DNA of 64,000 nucleotides from Prinsepia uniflora (GCA_032719365.1 CM064862.1:60518131-60582130), one strand, 5' to 3'; positions 1-12,559 are shown, counted from the first letter of the stretch. Made by a program: numbers and translations. Notes: a model not told the origin generated them from the letters alone.

Positions 1-826
1 GGTCGCATGCTCTGACCCTGACAAATCCTCATGAGGAGATGTTAGGGGACAAGTTGGTGGGGTGGGAGTGGTTATGCGAGCATTGGATTAGCAATCAATT
101 TAAAGTAAGTTTATTTTTTTCTATATTTCTTTAATATAAATTTACGTACTTCCGTGTTAGTAATACTTGTTTTCCTAATGTGCAGGTAAAATCGAAGGCT
201 AATAAGCCAAATCGGGCAGAGAAGAAATTTGAGCACAATGGGGGATCACGCCCTTTGTTGGCCAGACAGCAGGCACGGCGTACGGCTGAGTCCCTGTTCC
301 CGGAGGTAGAAGCCTGGGGGGAGGTTTATTCTGGTCGAGATAATGAGGCAGCTGACGCTATTCACATAAGTTCAATATTTGCAGTTATTAAATATTTTAT
401 TATTTTTAATTATTGCTTTATTCAACTTTGTAGGCCGCCAAGGTAGAGGATGTGGAACAGACTCAGGAACATTTGACCCAGCAACAACCTGAGGTCTCGT
501 TGCAAGACCAACTACCGGATCCCGAGACGTCGATTGTCATTCTTGAGCGCCATCTTGGTCGACAACTCGGTAAAGTTGTCCAGGGAGCGGGATCGGGGCT
601 TTTTCGAGAATTCTCGAGCCGATCTTCGAGTTCGTCTCGGGGAGTCAATCCCGAGGAGGTCACTCAGCTACGGGGCAACTTGGAGGCCCTTCAAGCGGAA
701 AATACGGAGCTTAAGGCTGGCCATGCGCTCCTCAAGGCCCAACATGCAGTTATGCAAGCACAACTTGTAATGCTTTTCACCCAAATGGGTCAACGTATGT
801 CTGATGTTAATGGCACCTCCTCCTAG
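1..826 (+). pseudogene. CACTA (En/Spm) accessory protein, 3' part
   Basis: This is the C-terminal part of the second protein of plant CACTA transposons (plant transposase Ptta/En/Spm family, Transposase_24). Exon 1 is open from the window edge and ends at 104 with residues GWEWLCEHWISNQFK. A canonical intron (GTAAGT at 105, AG at 185) joins it in frame to exon 2, which continues KSKANKPNRAEKKFEHNGGS; the W..S..F plus NR.K...H.GGS pattern is typical of the family. The last exon begins near 434 after TTGTAG and ends with a stop at 824-826; it encodes an L/E/Q-rich coiled coil. The second junction is unresolved: the obvious GT (370) and AG (433) do not keep the frame, so either a non-canonical site is used or the gene is decayed. 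The 5' part lies outside the window. The family call is from motif memory. Confidence 0.72.
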
Positions 827-1138
827 TTGGATCATAGTTAGCAGCCTGTCCGGGATAATGCTCACCCACCACCGAACAATTAGAATTTTATTACTTTTTT
901 TTTAATTATGTACAATCATTACATTTTCTTTTTATATATTAGATTTAATTTTCTTTTAATTATAATAATTGTCCGTGTTTTAATATTATTTCAATTTATT
1001 TTTATATCTATATATATAATTACATAAATATAATTATTTAAATATTAAAATAATTAATAATAACGTGGTCATCATAGCTGGATTTTGGCCCCGCGCAACT
1101 CTTCCTCCGGATAAATACTATTTTTTTTTTGTAGTGGC
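827..1138. other. AT-rich non-coding stretch
   Basis: This follows the CACTA accessory gene and is strongly A/T-rich (runs of T and TATATA near 1005-1020). It is probably the 3' UTR and subterminal part of that element. I see no convincing CACTA terminus here. Confidence 0.4.
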
Positions 1139-1425
1139 ATTATCAAGGGAACAAATCTTTTATTAGTTTTTTTTTTCTTTTAATATGAAGGTGGTCATCA
1201 TAGCTCCAAAAGCTGGAAGTCAATTGACCCCAAAAGCTTCACTTGGACCAGTTTCGTCAGCAAGCTGAGGGCACCAAGGCCAAGAGTTTGCATGATACTA
1301 AGGCCTTTAAGCCATCGGTTGCGGGATTTGTTGTGGGTCCCCCAGGGGACGGTCCGTCTCTGCTCCTCCGACATTTTAGTGAACGGTCTGCCATTTTCTA
1401 GAGCTACACAGAGTTCGTGGTCTCG
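1139..1425 (+). repeat. Dispersed repeat, copy 1 (empty hAT site)
   Basis: A direct copy of 41332-41590. Shared landmarks in the same order are ATTATCAAGGGAACAAA, AAGGTGGTCATCAT, TTGTGGGTCCCC, GACGGTCC and TCTCTGCTCCTCC. At 1403-1410 this copy reads GCTACACA, where the second copy is interrupted by hAT element Q with TSD ACTACGAC/GCTACGGC. This copy therefore shows the un-inserted state. The repeat's own nature is not recognised. Confidence 0.75.
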
Positions 1426-2348
1426 TTCGAATGGTTTGTTCTTCGTGTTCTTTCCATGATGAAGAACTAAGAACTATGACAAAAAGTTAGTGTGTTTTTA
1501 GAGAAAGTAGAGGGTACGTTTTGAAGTATTTCTCAATGAAAGTACCAAGTTGATGTCGTCTTTGATTGCCATCATCTTCGCCTTGGCTTTCAAAAGATAC
1601 ATTTGAAAATGGAAGCGTACCGCTCAATATCATTGGATATGAATATTATGGAGTGAGAATTGATTCGAGAATTGCTCAAAGAGAGCTCCTTATGAGCAGA
1701 AACAGCAGCAACCTTAGATTATCAAGTGTGATAGAGTGAAAGTGTATCAGAGATATGCCTTCAAATACCTAATTTCCTTAGCCCTTCTTGTCTTAAAAGC
1801 CTCTCAATCCATTTCATGTCACTGATTATACATTTATATATACTTCATATAAGGCATTTTGTTGAATTATGAAAATACTAATGGGAGATGAGTAAGGTGC
1901 GTGAGGCAAAAACAATTATACAAATATTATGTACAGTAACCCCAAGAGAAACTGATTTTGTTCCAATTCAACCTAGCTAAACTACCAAAACAAAAACAAC
2001 AACAAAAAATAAATGTATTTCAGATATTAAGTTCCATTCATCATCATTAAAATCGTTGTTTTAGATCCTTCTTACTCTACCACACTATACAGGGGCCTGA
2101 GAATACATGTACTATGATGGTTATCTAAAAAGAATTTTAAATTAGACTTGTTAATTCAAATGCCCCTTTGAACTATTGTCACTTCGTCTCACTTTCTCCT
2201 TTGAATCTTTAGTCCCAATTATTCCACTGGTTATGCCTAGCTTGTCTTTGATTAAAAAAAATGTACCATATATTCTAAAATTCGAAAACTTTGCATTCAT
2301 ATATGATAAAATGTTGGCTTCCATATATACCCTTATCTATAGCTTAAT
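1426..2348. other. Non-coding, nothing recognised
   Basis: A/T-rich DNA without a credible reading frame or known repeat. It ends at the start of LTR A. Confidence 0.4.
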
Positions 2349-5226
2349 TGTAACCACCCGTCCCAGATTATCGGGATTAATTAAGAATTAATGACGGATT
2401 AGCCTCGCTAATCGGGGATTAGACGAGGATTAGTGGACGTTCAGGGCAAAATGACGATTTTGCCCATGGAATGGGCGAAACGTTGACTCTTCGTTCAGGC
2501 GGTCAAATGGAATTTGGCCAAAAACTGTGACGTAGGTCAGGACGTCACGAGTTCATAGACAGGTGGTACGTCTGATTCCGACATTCAAGAAAGAAGTTAT
2601 GACGTTCAGAAGTTCAGGGTATTTTGGTAATTTGGTTGAAAAGGGGCCAATAGTTGACTTTTGACCCAGGAGGTTAGATGGCCGAGGGCCGAGGACCATT
2701 ACGTAGATCGGGATGATACGAATCCGTAGACAGATGGCACGTCAAATTCGGACGTTCGACGGAGAAGTTACGGTTCACGAAACTTCGAACGTACTATTGC
2801 ACATTTTTCGAGACGGAAGTTATTTGTCAGTAAGTGGGGCCCAGATATATTGGTGCAGGCCCAATGGATGAATGACACTTGTCATCCATCCATTGCCCAC
2901 CCAAATTGATTCCTGCATATCAGTTCACCTTCTTTGTTTTCTTCATTCGAAATCGATCAAAACCTTCCACCCCAAATCCAAACCATTAACCCCCATGATC
3001 AGATGTGAGACCTAGAGAGTGATGGAGGGCCGTGAGAATGATGGTGGCTGGTAGGAGGTAGCACCAGCGTGGACGGCGGAGGAAGAACCTGTGCAGGTAT
3101 CGGTTATTGCCCGATTTCCTTCAATTTCGATTTCAAGCATTACGGGTCGTTTCTAGTGATCTTAATGAATTAGTTGGGTTATGAGGAAGGTAATAAGAAG
3201 GTTTTGATGATGGTTGGAGGCTGGGGAAGCCCTGAGGGATTTCTGGAAAAATCAAACCGTGAGGGGCAAATCAGTTCATTAGTTTTAGGAAGTTTTAGGT
3301 TGTTTTAATTATATACTTAGGTTCCTAAGATCAAAATAGGAAGAATAGGATTGATGAGGAAGAGAAAGGATGAAGATTGAATAGTGTAGGAGGCTGGACC
3401 GGTCATGCCGATCCAAGTTGCTGGAAAAAAAGCCGAACCGGCCGGTTGGACAGGTAGACTGAAGTTTGAGATGACTCTGTGCAGTGGCGCGTGAGGCCCA
3501 CGGGCAGAGCCATCTCGAGGCACGTGACGGAGTGTGGTGAGGCTTTTTTGGAAGCTTCTAACATGTAAAAACATTTATTCGATGTAACAAACATTTTGGA
3601 ATTGGTTTCGAGTCGATCGAACATCGTCTCGATATAGTTCGAGATGTCCAAAGGTTTCGGAGCACATTTAAAAATAGTTAAAAATCTTGAAAACTTAGAG
3701 AGCTTTAGTGAGGGGTTAATTAAGTAGTTAGTAACCCTCTAAAGTGATTTTGATAGGTTTGGGAACCCCGGAGATAACGGTTGACCTAGGAAGGCGTGTG
3801 ACGCGCGTATCGAGTCAGCAACGCGGACGGTCTGTGAGTGGACTTTCTTTCTGAAATCGATGCATGCATAAATGTTTTATAAATATTTTAATATATGTTT
3901 TGTGATGCCTGTAGTGAATTTTGGTGTGTGCTCACGTATCGGCACGTATTTCGAGGTTTTCGGGTTTTATTCGTGCATATACACGCTTATGCTTTCGATT
4001 TTAATGAAATGGTTTTGAAAAGGTAAAACTAGGCATGAGACCCATTTGGATTTGGTTTTAACTCAGCCATGAGGCCCTATTGATGACCTACGGATTGGAG
4101 TCGTGGTCGCGACGGGTGTTGTGTGCACGGGGACGGACGACGTGACGCTCGACTCCGGATTGGGATGCGTTCCTTCCGGAGAGGTCACGATGCATGTTTC
4201 ATTGTCGAACAGCCACTGGAGGCTCGACTACGGAGTGCTGATGATTTAGATGATCGATCGGCGACGTGCGCACCATGGTCTCGAGATGGTCACGTCAGTG
4301 ATGTGTTCACGGTGACAAAGCAGGATTGAGAGCGGTCCTGGATTGATAGTTGCACGCATCGCTATGATCGGAATCGTGATTGACGCTGAGATATCGGGCT
4401 CGATACCCCATTGATTTACGAGTTCGGGCTTGATTCCCAGTTCATTGTGAAATCGGGCTAGAGACCCTGTTGAGTCCTATGTTCGGGCTTGAGGCCCTGT
4501 TGCTTTACGTTATCGGGCGTGAGTTCCGTTTTATGGTTTGCTATGCTAGTATGTATATACCCTCCTTACAAGCTTATTGATTGGTCTCCTCCATTCGTCG
4601 ACCTGGAAAGTCATGATCCACATACTAGAGTGCGTATCCCCATAGGGATCCTGTTCCAGGAGTGAGCGTTATGATGTGGTCCCGAATCAGATTCCGGAAA
4701 GATGATCGGACTAGGTTCGAAGATAGAGCCTCCCAGATGGAGAATATATGTATATGTGTACGAGTTCTCACTGAGACGGCATTGGGCTGAGACCCACGCG
4801 TAATGGTTTTGGGCTGAGACCCATATGAGCTGGATTTTTTACGAGTTCCCACGTGTTTTGGTTTGGGCTGAGGTCCCAGGTACTTGAGAAGGTTTTGGGC
4901 CAAGGCCCAGTGTCCTTTGTTTGAGAAATGGTTTTGAATGCATGCATATGTTTTTAATGAAGGGCATAAAGGTCTTTTTGTGAATTTGTTTTTATAAAAT
5001 ATTTGTTTTGTCCACTCACAGCTTTTGTGTTTTGAATGCCCTTCGGGTTGATCGCGGTTGCAGGCTATGGCAGAGACGAGACATCACATTCCTCCTTCGG
5101 ATCCTTGCGCCCTCTAATAGGCCCGGTTGGCCAAATGACAGAATTATCTCTGGTCTGACACTTCGTGTCAGACGGGAACAGGCACGTCCCACGCTAATCC
5201 CGAGGGATTTGGGACGGGTCCTAACA
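2349..5226 (+). mobile_element. LTR A: 5' LTR of an old Ty3/gypsy element
   Basis: A 2.88-kb LTR that starts TGTAACCACCCGTCCC and ends GGGACGGGTCCTAACA, so it has TG...CA ends. A degenerate initiator-Met primer site follows at 5229. Start and end match the LTRs called E, I and J. It carries the family core block: an imperfect GCGCGTG/CACG palindrome at 3487-3505 and GATGTAACAAACATTTTGG near 3581. A series of 'cgggctt-gaggcccagtt' repeats lies near 4385-4530. The primer site and LTR ends fit chromovirus Tekay/Del-type gypsy elements; the clade is inferred. The 3' LTR has not been found. Confidence 0.82.
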
Positions 5227-5228
5227 AG

Positions 5229-5241
5229 TAGTATTATAGCG
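5229..5241 (+). other. Primer-binding site of element A (iMet tRNA)
   Basis: TAGTATTATAGCG lies two bases after the LTR end. It is a mutated form of TGGTATCAGAGC, the complement of the initiator-Met tRNA 3' end. The same place in element J reads TGGTATTAGAGCG. Confidence 0.7.
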
Positions 5242-8200
5242 GGTTTTGCTCCAAGAGTTCGCAGATCGAGCATGTGATGTCTCTCCAGTCGTAACAGCCC
5301 GTCATCAACTTGATAGTTAGGGTAAGAGTAGGAAGCACCTCATGCTGAACGAAACTAGGTGCGATGGATTAGGATTCGTTCGGCATCCTCTGTCGTGTGT
5401 TTTAAGGAGGTAGATCCTGAGTAGGATAGTTATTCGTTCGAATCCGACGGCTTAGAGCTGCATAGTTACTGGGATAGGATCCAGTGGATCAGTAGACGCA
5501 GTAGAACGACCTGAGAGTCAGGACCGCCGAGGCGTCATGACGGACATGGAATGGAGCATAGTGAAATCCGTGGAGGTCGGACATTGGGATTGACAGGACC
5601 CATCCCCGAAGGACATAGATAACCGTGCCCGGTCCTGCTCCCGTCTGACAAGTCAACTGAAGTGCCGATATTACCTTCAACACTTGCTAAACAAGGGATA
5701 ACCGCATCAGTGTCCACTCATGCCTCCACCTTCCGATCAGCCTCGATCATCGCGCCACGACCTGGAGGGTCAATAAAACAGAAAAAGTGTGAGTGGACAA
5801 AACAAACTTTTAGAAATACATTTATCAAAATACATTCTTACCCCCCAGTTTCGATAACATGCATGCATATCGTAAAACATCAGTCATAGTGTGAAATAAA
5901 TCAAGTATGAACAGTGGACCGATAAAATCAAAACATGTTTTCCCAGGGTCCATAAAACTCATGTTCATCAAATCAATATAAGATATAAAGTATCTGGACA
6001 CAAATATCAATAAATCATAATACCACCAATCCTCAATATCCAATCTCAATATCCAAGTAACTCGTCACGATATCAATGCAACACGTGCAAACTCGGGTGT
6101 CTCACGTCCGAGTACCTCCCCAGGATCTACGACGTCTGGGGTGATATCATCTCTAGGATCTACGACGTCTAGAGGATATCATCATAATCTCACACTCATG
6201 AGACTGAGCCTCCCTCGGAGCTACTCATCTCCAGGCAGTGGATCGTGACTACTCCAGGATCTACGATGTCTGGAGGAGACTATCAAATCACAGAGGATGG
6301 TATATGTGGAATAGTCACCCAATCCAGTAATCTCAGTTTTAAACCATTCAAATCTTAAATCAAATAAATAAAAAAGTTTTAACAGGGCCTCTGCCCAAAA
6401 CATAGCTTTCACAAAGTAAGTTCCACAAATTCATCATAAAATAGTGTCCAGCATATACTTTATCAATCCGAGTCAAAACCAATCTCAAATCCCGGGCCTT
6501 CGCCCAAACGACAGTTTCACAGTTTTCTCGAAAATCGTGTCCAAAATCAATATAAAATAATATAATATTCCCGAAATCCGAAAATCATCATATCGAAATA
6601 TCAATCATGCCAATTCATTTCAAATCATATAATAAAGCATTTAACACATATATGCATGCATTCAGGGTATAAAAAAATAAAAGTCCACTCACACACCGTC
6701 CATATCGCTCGCTTTCCGAGCTGCACGTTTTTCCATAAATTCCGGAAGTCATTAGTCCTATCCAAAATCATTATCGAGGGTCACTAACATCTCAATATAC
6801 TTCCAATAATTTTTTCCAATTTTTCCGGGATTTAAATACGTATTTTAAACGTAACATAAACCTTCGGACCCTCGAAACAATGTCGAAACGGTGTCCGATT
6901 TCCTCGAAACCAGTGCTAAAATGTTCGTTACATTATATAGGACAAAAGTCATGTTGACCTTACCTCGAAATTTGGGTTCAAGCGCCGCCGTGAGTGGCTG
7001 CGTGTGGGAGCCACGCGCCTGCACAGTAAAGTGCTACAGTTGTCGTCTTCGCCCTATTCCTGGTAAACGGGTCCGGCTGGCCCGCGAGATGCCCCGGCTG
7101 AATTCCTGCCAATTTGTCATCAATTTCTTCAATTGAACTATCAAATAGCATCATTACGAGTCTAATTAGGGTTCTGTAACCTTAATTTCAATGGAACTTA
7201 CCTTAATCCAGTCGACTTCGAGTTTGAAATGGCGAAGAACAATTAAGCACTGTGCATCCTTCAGTCGCGATCAATTCCCGTTATTTTCTTGGAATTGATT
7301 CGTTCAGAAGTGTCATAGGATCCTTATAAATTTGTTTCTCTGGTCAATTTCTCCGTTCAACCCCTCAAAATTCACGACTCAACCTTGAATGTTCGAGGAG
7401 TCGAGGAACTTCGTTCATGGCCAAAACAACGTCAATTCCCTTCGGTTTTAATCGGGTTCGACTCGCCTTGAGCCCAATAACCTCAATCCAAGGTCAATTT
7501 GATCAAATAGTGGCTCATTTGAAAAACCCGAAATCTAAAAGGAAATAAAGGTTTGTGAATTCGAGTTCCTTGGTTTTCAGTTTTCTTCCCTCTGTTCATC
7601 CTCTTAGTCGCTTGCTTACACACTCTCAATCACCTTCAATTACTTGAACATGGAGAACTCTTGGCTGTGTTTCAATTTGAACATATATCTCCTCTGTTTT
7701 TGATGAATGTATACGACATACACAAACACGTATTCGAATTAATCCTCATCACTTTGCCACTAATTCACATCTAATTGTGACAGATGTCACTCAAGAAGTT
7801 AACCGACCCACCAAATTGGCTGAATCAGCCATCACAGCCATACAACTCATCAAAACCCAGTCAAATTACCATTTTACCCCTCTTTGATAAATTACCAAAT
7901 TGCCCTTCACTTTCTCAAGCCCATAACTTTTTCATCTGAACCCCGATTGACGCATGCCGCCTGTCTATGGATTCAGCGTCTCGAGACCTAGCCAACGATA
8001 CTTACGGAAAGTTCAAACACGATCCCGATCAAAAAGTCAACAAATGGCCCCTTTTAACCAATTTACCAAATTACCCTTAAACTTCCGAACATCATAACTT
8101 TCTCCTCGAATGTCGGAATCGGGCATGCCAGCTGTCTATGAACTCATGACGTCCCAAACTACGTCACAGTCATTGGTCAAAGTCCGTTTGACTGCTCGAA

Positions 8201-9560
8201 CCAAAAGTCAACCGTTCACCCAATTCCAGGTGCAAAATCGTCATTTCCTTCAACTTTTTCCAAATTTTCCTTTTCGAATTTCCGGGTGGTTATAGGAATC
8301 GTCCACTATAGAACTTCAAGGATCGAGATTGTGCTGCTCGGAACCGCCAGATGCGCGAGGACTTTTGTGAGACTTGTTGGAATAGGGATGTTGACCCAAT
8401 TTGGCATAAGGTGCCACGTTTAGAGGTGTCGAATCCTAGAAGGATGTCGACCGACAGAGAATCCTGGAGCAGTGGCTGTGCAACGTGGTAGGATGCAATT
8501 ACGACGTGTAGCAGTGGCGCAGCGTTAGGCACAGACATGGTCCAAGTTCTTGTGGAGACCAGCGGCTAGACGTCGTAGAGTTTCGGGGGGACGAGGTCCT
8601 CAAGTTGTGGTTACTGGTTGTTGGGATACCAGTATCAGAGTACGACGATCCTTCAGAGTCGAGGCGAGGGATCACTCGAGATGGACATACTACAGGGAAC
8701 GGCCACTGCAGTGAGTAGCCGGGTTGTGGTAACCCTAGTTGGTGATTAGTTGGATGAGTGAGCAGGAGAGTGGTGCTTGTCGATCGGATTCCGAGTTGGA
8801 CCGATTAGTGGATGTTGTGTGTTAAGCGGTTAGTACCGGCAGTGAGTTGATCGCGTAGTTTTGGAGTCTCGATAACAGAGTGCTTATGGGATCGGTCTGC
8901 ACGAGGTTGTGGCAGACGCCGATTTCGATGGACATAGTCGAGTCATATCGAGTTGGATAGACTCAGGTTGTCGTGACGAGGACACGAGGGTGCGTGGGTG
9001 ACGCACGGTACTATTAGTGGTTTGGGGAGTTGGCTCGGTCACGACCGAGTACTATTTCAAAAGAAGATGAGCTTCAGGCCTTGGCTAGTGTGCCACGCTG
9101 CCTTTGTGAGGTAACAAAGAGAAGTGGTGATTGCTCATTTTGAGCAGGGTCATAGGATTGGTTTGATTTGCACTCCGTGTGGCGGTGATACGATGACGTT
9201 AGCGAGAAGAGACGACGAGCCACGAGCTGAGAGTAGCTCAGTCGTGATGTGCTCATGGTTGAATTCTACCACTAAACGACGAGAAGGATTCGTCGGCTAG
9301 TATAGATTCTTCTTGGGAATCGTGATGGAGATGGTTTGGTTAACTGCGATTGACCATACCTCCTAAGCTTCGTGTACGCTAGTTTGAGGAGAATATGATA
9401 GTGAGAAATAGAATGGGTCACTACAATAGTTATCGACAGTTGTCATTGGTCGGAATGAATGGACAACGTAAACACTGTCGTGAGGAGTACTGACCGGAGA
9501 GTCAGACTTAGTATTACACAGAGAGTTGTCTGCAGATCACAGCAGGAGCTTGTTGTGACT
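5242..9560 (+). mobile_element. Non-coding interior of element A, split by LTR B
   Basis: The segments 5242-5590 and 8295-9560 belong together and are interrupted by solo LTR B. They align in order with the interior of element J: GATGTGAT.TCTC and ATCAACTTGATAGTTRGG on the left, then CTTGTCGAT, GTGGCAGA, GACATAGTCGAGTC and AGACTCAGRTTG on the right. No gag or pol motif is visible, which suggests a large non-autonomous (LARD-like) derivative. The right end is lost at LTR fragment L. Confidence 0.65.
5591..8294 (-). mobile_element. Solo LTR B, inserted in element A
   Basis: A complete LTR on the minus strand. Its plus-strand ends are TGACAGGACCCATCCCC and CCGGGTGGTTATA, the latter a mutated form of GGGTCGTTACA. 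The flanking five bases are GGGAT (5586-5590) and GGAAT (8295-8299), a TSD with one change. Element A's interior resumes on both sides, so B is a solo LTR formed by recombination between the LTRs of one insertion. The family core block is near 6870-6945. Confidence 0.85.
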
Positions 9561-9633
9561 CTTCAGGGGCAAAATTGTCATTTCCTTCCTCATTTTCTAA
9601 ATTTTCCTTTTTCGAATTTCGGGGTCGTGACAG
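9561..9633 (-). repeat. LTR fragment L (B-like 5' terminus)
   Basis: About 73 bp match the start of an LTR B-type sequence on the minus strand: GGGGCAAAATTGTCATTTCC, then TTTCGAATTTCGGGG and a terminal GTGACA. The rest of this LTR is missing, and the left boundary is approximate. Confidence 0.6.
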
Positions 9634-10164
9634 AAACATCCTATATTATTTTCATTCATTCATAACTTGTCATATAATAAATATTTTGGAATATTGTATA
9701 GTTGGTTTATGATGCTTAAGCTTATTATGAAACATTGGTTTCTTTGAGGAGTTCAGAAGTTTAGTTGGGGGCATAGTCCTTTTAGATAGTGCACTATTAT
9801 ACTTATTAGGTTTTTTTTTTGGAACAATTCTGAATACAGTAGGGAAGACCCGACTAATCTCTGTGTTGCATATTCATAACTGTTGAATAGTATTTTAATC
9901 TAACTGCTTCCATTGGTTACAGGGAAGACCCGACTAATCTCAAATCCTTAATTGCTAGCGTAATATTCGCATCCCCAAGGTGCGTTGAGATTGTTAGTGT
10001 TATCTAATTCTAATTTTAATTTAGTTTACTTAAACCAGTTACACTTGGAAGTGATTTTGTGCACTATGAATATTTTGTGTTAGTAGCATTAGTTTATTTG
10101 ATTTTAAATAAACTCCTTCTAGACATAAGTTTTGGATTCATCGTTTGATAGGCTTTCCTTGGTC
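9634..10164 (+). other. Non-coding region upstream of CACTA transposase fragment
   Basis: No reading frame is recognised. It holds two copies of AGGGAAGACCCGACTAATCT (9841-9860 and 9921-9940), 80 bp apart. It is probably the 5' non-coding part of the transposase gene that begins at 10165. Confidence 0.4.
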
Positions 10165-10538
10165 CATGGACAAGCAGTGGATACAAAATTCTGAAATATT
10201 TAGTAAGGAATACATAGATGGAATTAATGCATTTGTTGAAGTTGCAAGGAATCATGTAAATAGTCGTAATCAGACTAGATGCCATGCCAAAAATGTAGCA
10301 ACAGATATTGGAAGTTAGTTGGTGAGGTCCGAATGCACTTAATTAGATATGGGATGTCCTATAGTTATATGACATGGATTCACCATGGCGAACAAATAGA
10401 ATCTGGTTCACGTTCGTTCATTGATCGATCGGTGGTGCCACCTAATGATGATATAGGCAGTGGTAATAATGATGTGATGAGGATAATCAACGATTTGTAC
10501 CCCTACGCATCTCAACATTATGGTCATGATGGCTTGTA
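10165..10538 (+). pseudogene. CACTA transposase (TNP2-type) N-terminal fragment
   Basis: This encodes the transposase-associated N-terminal domain (Transpos_assoc) of CACTA TNP2-type transposases. It starts at ATG 10165 with MDKQWIQNSEIFSKEYIDGI and continues through a zinc-binding-like CPCQKCSN, then VRMHLIRYGMSYSYMTWIHHGE. These match the family pattern of a starting MD..W, a CxCxxC and a W.xHGE. Near 10279-10281 one C is missing in the codons for CPC, which shifts the frame, so this is a pseudogene. Ten bases after the last readable codon the sequence enters LTR fragment C, and the catalytic part of the transposase is not in the window. It may or may not belong to the same element as the accessory gene at 1-826; the gene order is unusual for one CACTA copy. 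Confidence 0.78.
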
Positions 10539-10548
10539 AGAAGATAAC

Positions 10549-12183
10549 TGACAGGACCCGTCCCAACTGGACGTCAAAAACCGTGCCCGAAACTGCTCCC
10601 GTCTGACAAGTCAACCAAAGGTCCGAAACTACCCTTCAGTGCTTGCTAGACAAGGGATGTTTGCGATGATTTCTGCTGCTGCCACTGCCTCACGATCAGT
10701 CCCAAACGTCGTACCACGGCTTGGAGGGTCACAAAACAGAAAAGGTGTGAGTGGACAAAAATGACCTCTTATAAAAACATTTTCCAAAACACATTCTTAC
10801 CCTCCAGTTTTCACAAACGTGCATGCATATCATAAAACATGAGTAATAGTATGAAATTATTCAAGTATGAACAGTGGACCGATAAAATCAAAATACGTTT
10901 TCCCATGGTCCATAAAAACTCATGTTCACCAATTCAGTTCAAGTTATAAAACAGCAAATCTCGGCTCTCAGGCCAAAACATGTGAAAACATAATCGCTCG
11001 CCACAAAGACCAAAGACCCGTACTCAATACCAGTACGTTATCACAAACAACATCAATCAGCACTAATCACAAGTGCACAAATAATATATCAATCCAATCA
11101 ATCCACACTACTCACAAGTGCACAAGATATCACAAATCACATCTGCACTACTCACAAGTGCACAATCAATCAAACTCCACTACTCACAAGTGCTGCGCTA
11201 CGCGTAGGCCAATATCCAGTCACACTCTCGGGAACAGACACCTCTGGGCTCAACCCCCTCGGGCTCAGTCACCTCTGGGCGAACACATCCCCAGGCTCAG
11301 ACCCATTCGAGTGGTACATCCAGGCTCAGTCTCATCCGAGAAGCTGACTACCATAGGATCAACTCCGGATCCTACAATCACATCCCCCAAGCTCCGGTCG
11401 TCTGGGTAATCCCCCCAAGCTCCGACCGTCTGGGAATATCACAATCACAATGAAAACCATCTCGGGAATTACATCCCAAAATATTTCAATCAAATCTTGT
11501 CTTCATACAAAGTCAAGATCATTCCCGACTGGGTCTCAAGCCCAAAACACCATTTACACGTACTTCTTTAAAATCACCTTTTAAAACAATAAAATAATCC
11601 AGAAATCATCATTGACTTACCAACTAAGTCAAAACATCATTTTAGAAATCATTTAGACTCCGGGCCTAGCCCAAAACATCATTTGCATGTTCCTCGTAAA
11701 ACGTGCCCGAAAAACTGATTAAAATAATCATAAAATCACAATAAATCATTAATTTCACAATTTCACAAGTGACTCCAAATCCGAGTCAAAATCACTATTC
11801 ACTTGGGTTTTCATGCCCAAAATATCATTATCACGCAAATCCATTCGTTGCAACCTCCGTTGCCATTTTCACGTAAATCCACGAAATTGACCCTTGACTC
11901 ATTCCCGAGTCACCACATCATTTTTTTCAATCCATGACTCAATAATCCGAGTCCAAACATTATTTTCAATCAATTTCAATCCCGGACTCATAAACCAAGT
12001 CCAAACGTTATTTTCACCAAATTTCGTAATTTCTCGAAAATCGCCCAAAAATAATAATATAATAATCATAAAACCGAGAAATTACCGGATTGAAACATCA
12101 ATCATGCCAAAGCATATATAATCATATGATAAGGCGTTTTAAATCATATATGCATGCATCACGGTTAGAAAACAAAGTCCACG
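10549..12183 (-). mobile_element. LTR fragment C (3' portion, B-like)
   Basis: On the plus strand it starts TGACAGGACCCGTCCC followed by CTGCTCCCGTCTGACAAGTC, closely matching LTR B, so it is the 3' end of a minus-strand LTR. It carries four copies of ACTCACAAGTGC (about 11051-11195). The copy stops at AAAGTCCAC near 12183, where intact relatives continue, so the 5' half including the core block is missing. The long open frame across 10867-11409 is LTR sequence, not a gene. Confidence 0.75.
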
Positions 12184-12430
12184 GGCCTAGCAGGCTAGTT
12201 TGGGATTCTTGTTGAGTGGGTCGCTTTAGAATTTTGACCTGACCTATCACAAGGTTCTTGGACACTGGGGGTTTCTCCACCAGTGGAGATCGGCTTCTTT
12301 TGCCTGCCTGGGTTCGCTTGCCCTCGTTCGTGCTTGTGTTATGGTTTTGTTTCCAAATCTTTGGCATGACTGGGCTAGAGAGAGAGCCTTTGCGCTAATT
12401 CTGGGGATTCACAACTTCAACTGCAGACAT
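12184..12430 (-). pseudogene. 5' end of an unidentified host gene, severed by LTR C
   Basis: Read on the minus strand, a TATA box (12545-12552) is followed by an apparent 5' leader and ATG at 12430: MSAVEVVNPQN, one in-frame TAG, then RKGSLSSPVMPKIWKQ and on to a basic, S/P-rich region ending SKNLVIGQVKILKR. The second ATG (12367) is in the same frame. The frame runs into LTR fragment C at 12183, so the rest of the gene is lost or displaced. I do not recognise the family. The short hydrophobic/basic motif LVIGQVKILKR in a low-complexity background looks like a linear interaction motif, but I cannot name the partner. If the TAG is real, translation could start only at 12367. This is one of the few pieces of the window that reads like a host gene rather than a transposon gene. 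Confidence 0.5.
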
Positions 12431-12544
12431 TTGAATAATCACAATCTATCAACGAATAGCTAGCTAGAGAAGGAGTAAATTAGAAACTAAGAGCCTTACA
12501 ACAATAATCTCTAGATATGTAGATCAGAAAGGAGGACGGGCTGC

Positions 12545-12552
12545 TATTTATA
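12545..12552 (-). promoter_or_regulatory. TATA box of the severed host gene
   Basis: TATAAATA on the minus strand, about 115 bp upstream of the ATG at 12430, with a C/T-rich leader between. Spacing and sequence fit a plant core promoter. Confidence 0.5.
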
Positions 12553-12559
12553 CTTTTTA

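Noticed and set aside
9841..9941. Direct 20-bp repeats as a possible TSD or control element
   Set aside because: Eighty bases apart with no element between; too long for a TSD, and nothing else supports a function.
1..10538. A single CACTA element containing both the accessory gene (1-826) and the transposase start (10165)
   Set aside because: In known CACTA elements the transposase lies upstream of the second gene on the same strand; here the order is reversed and no TIRs or TSD were found to join them.
10867..11409. Open frame of about 180 codons
   Set aside because: It lies wholly in LTR fragment C. The low-stop stretch comes from repeated ACTCACAAGTGC units and proline/serine-rich LTR sequence; related LTRs do not keep it.
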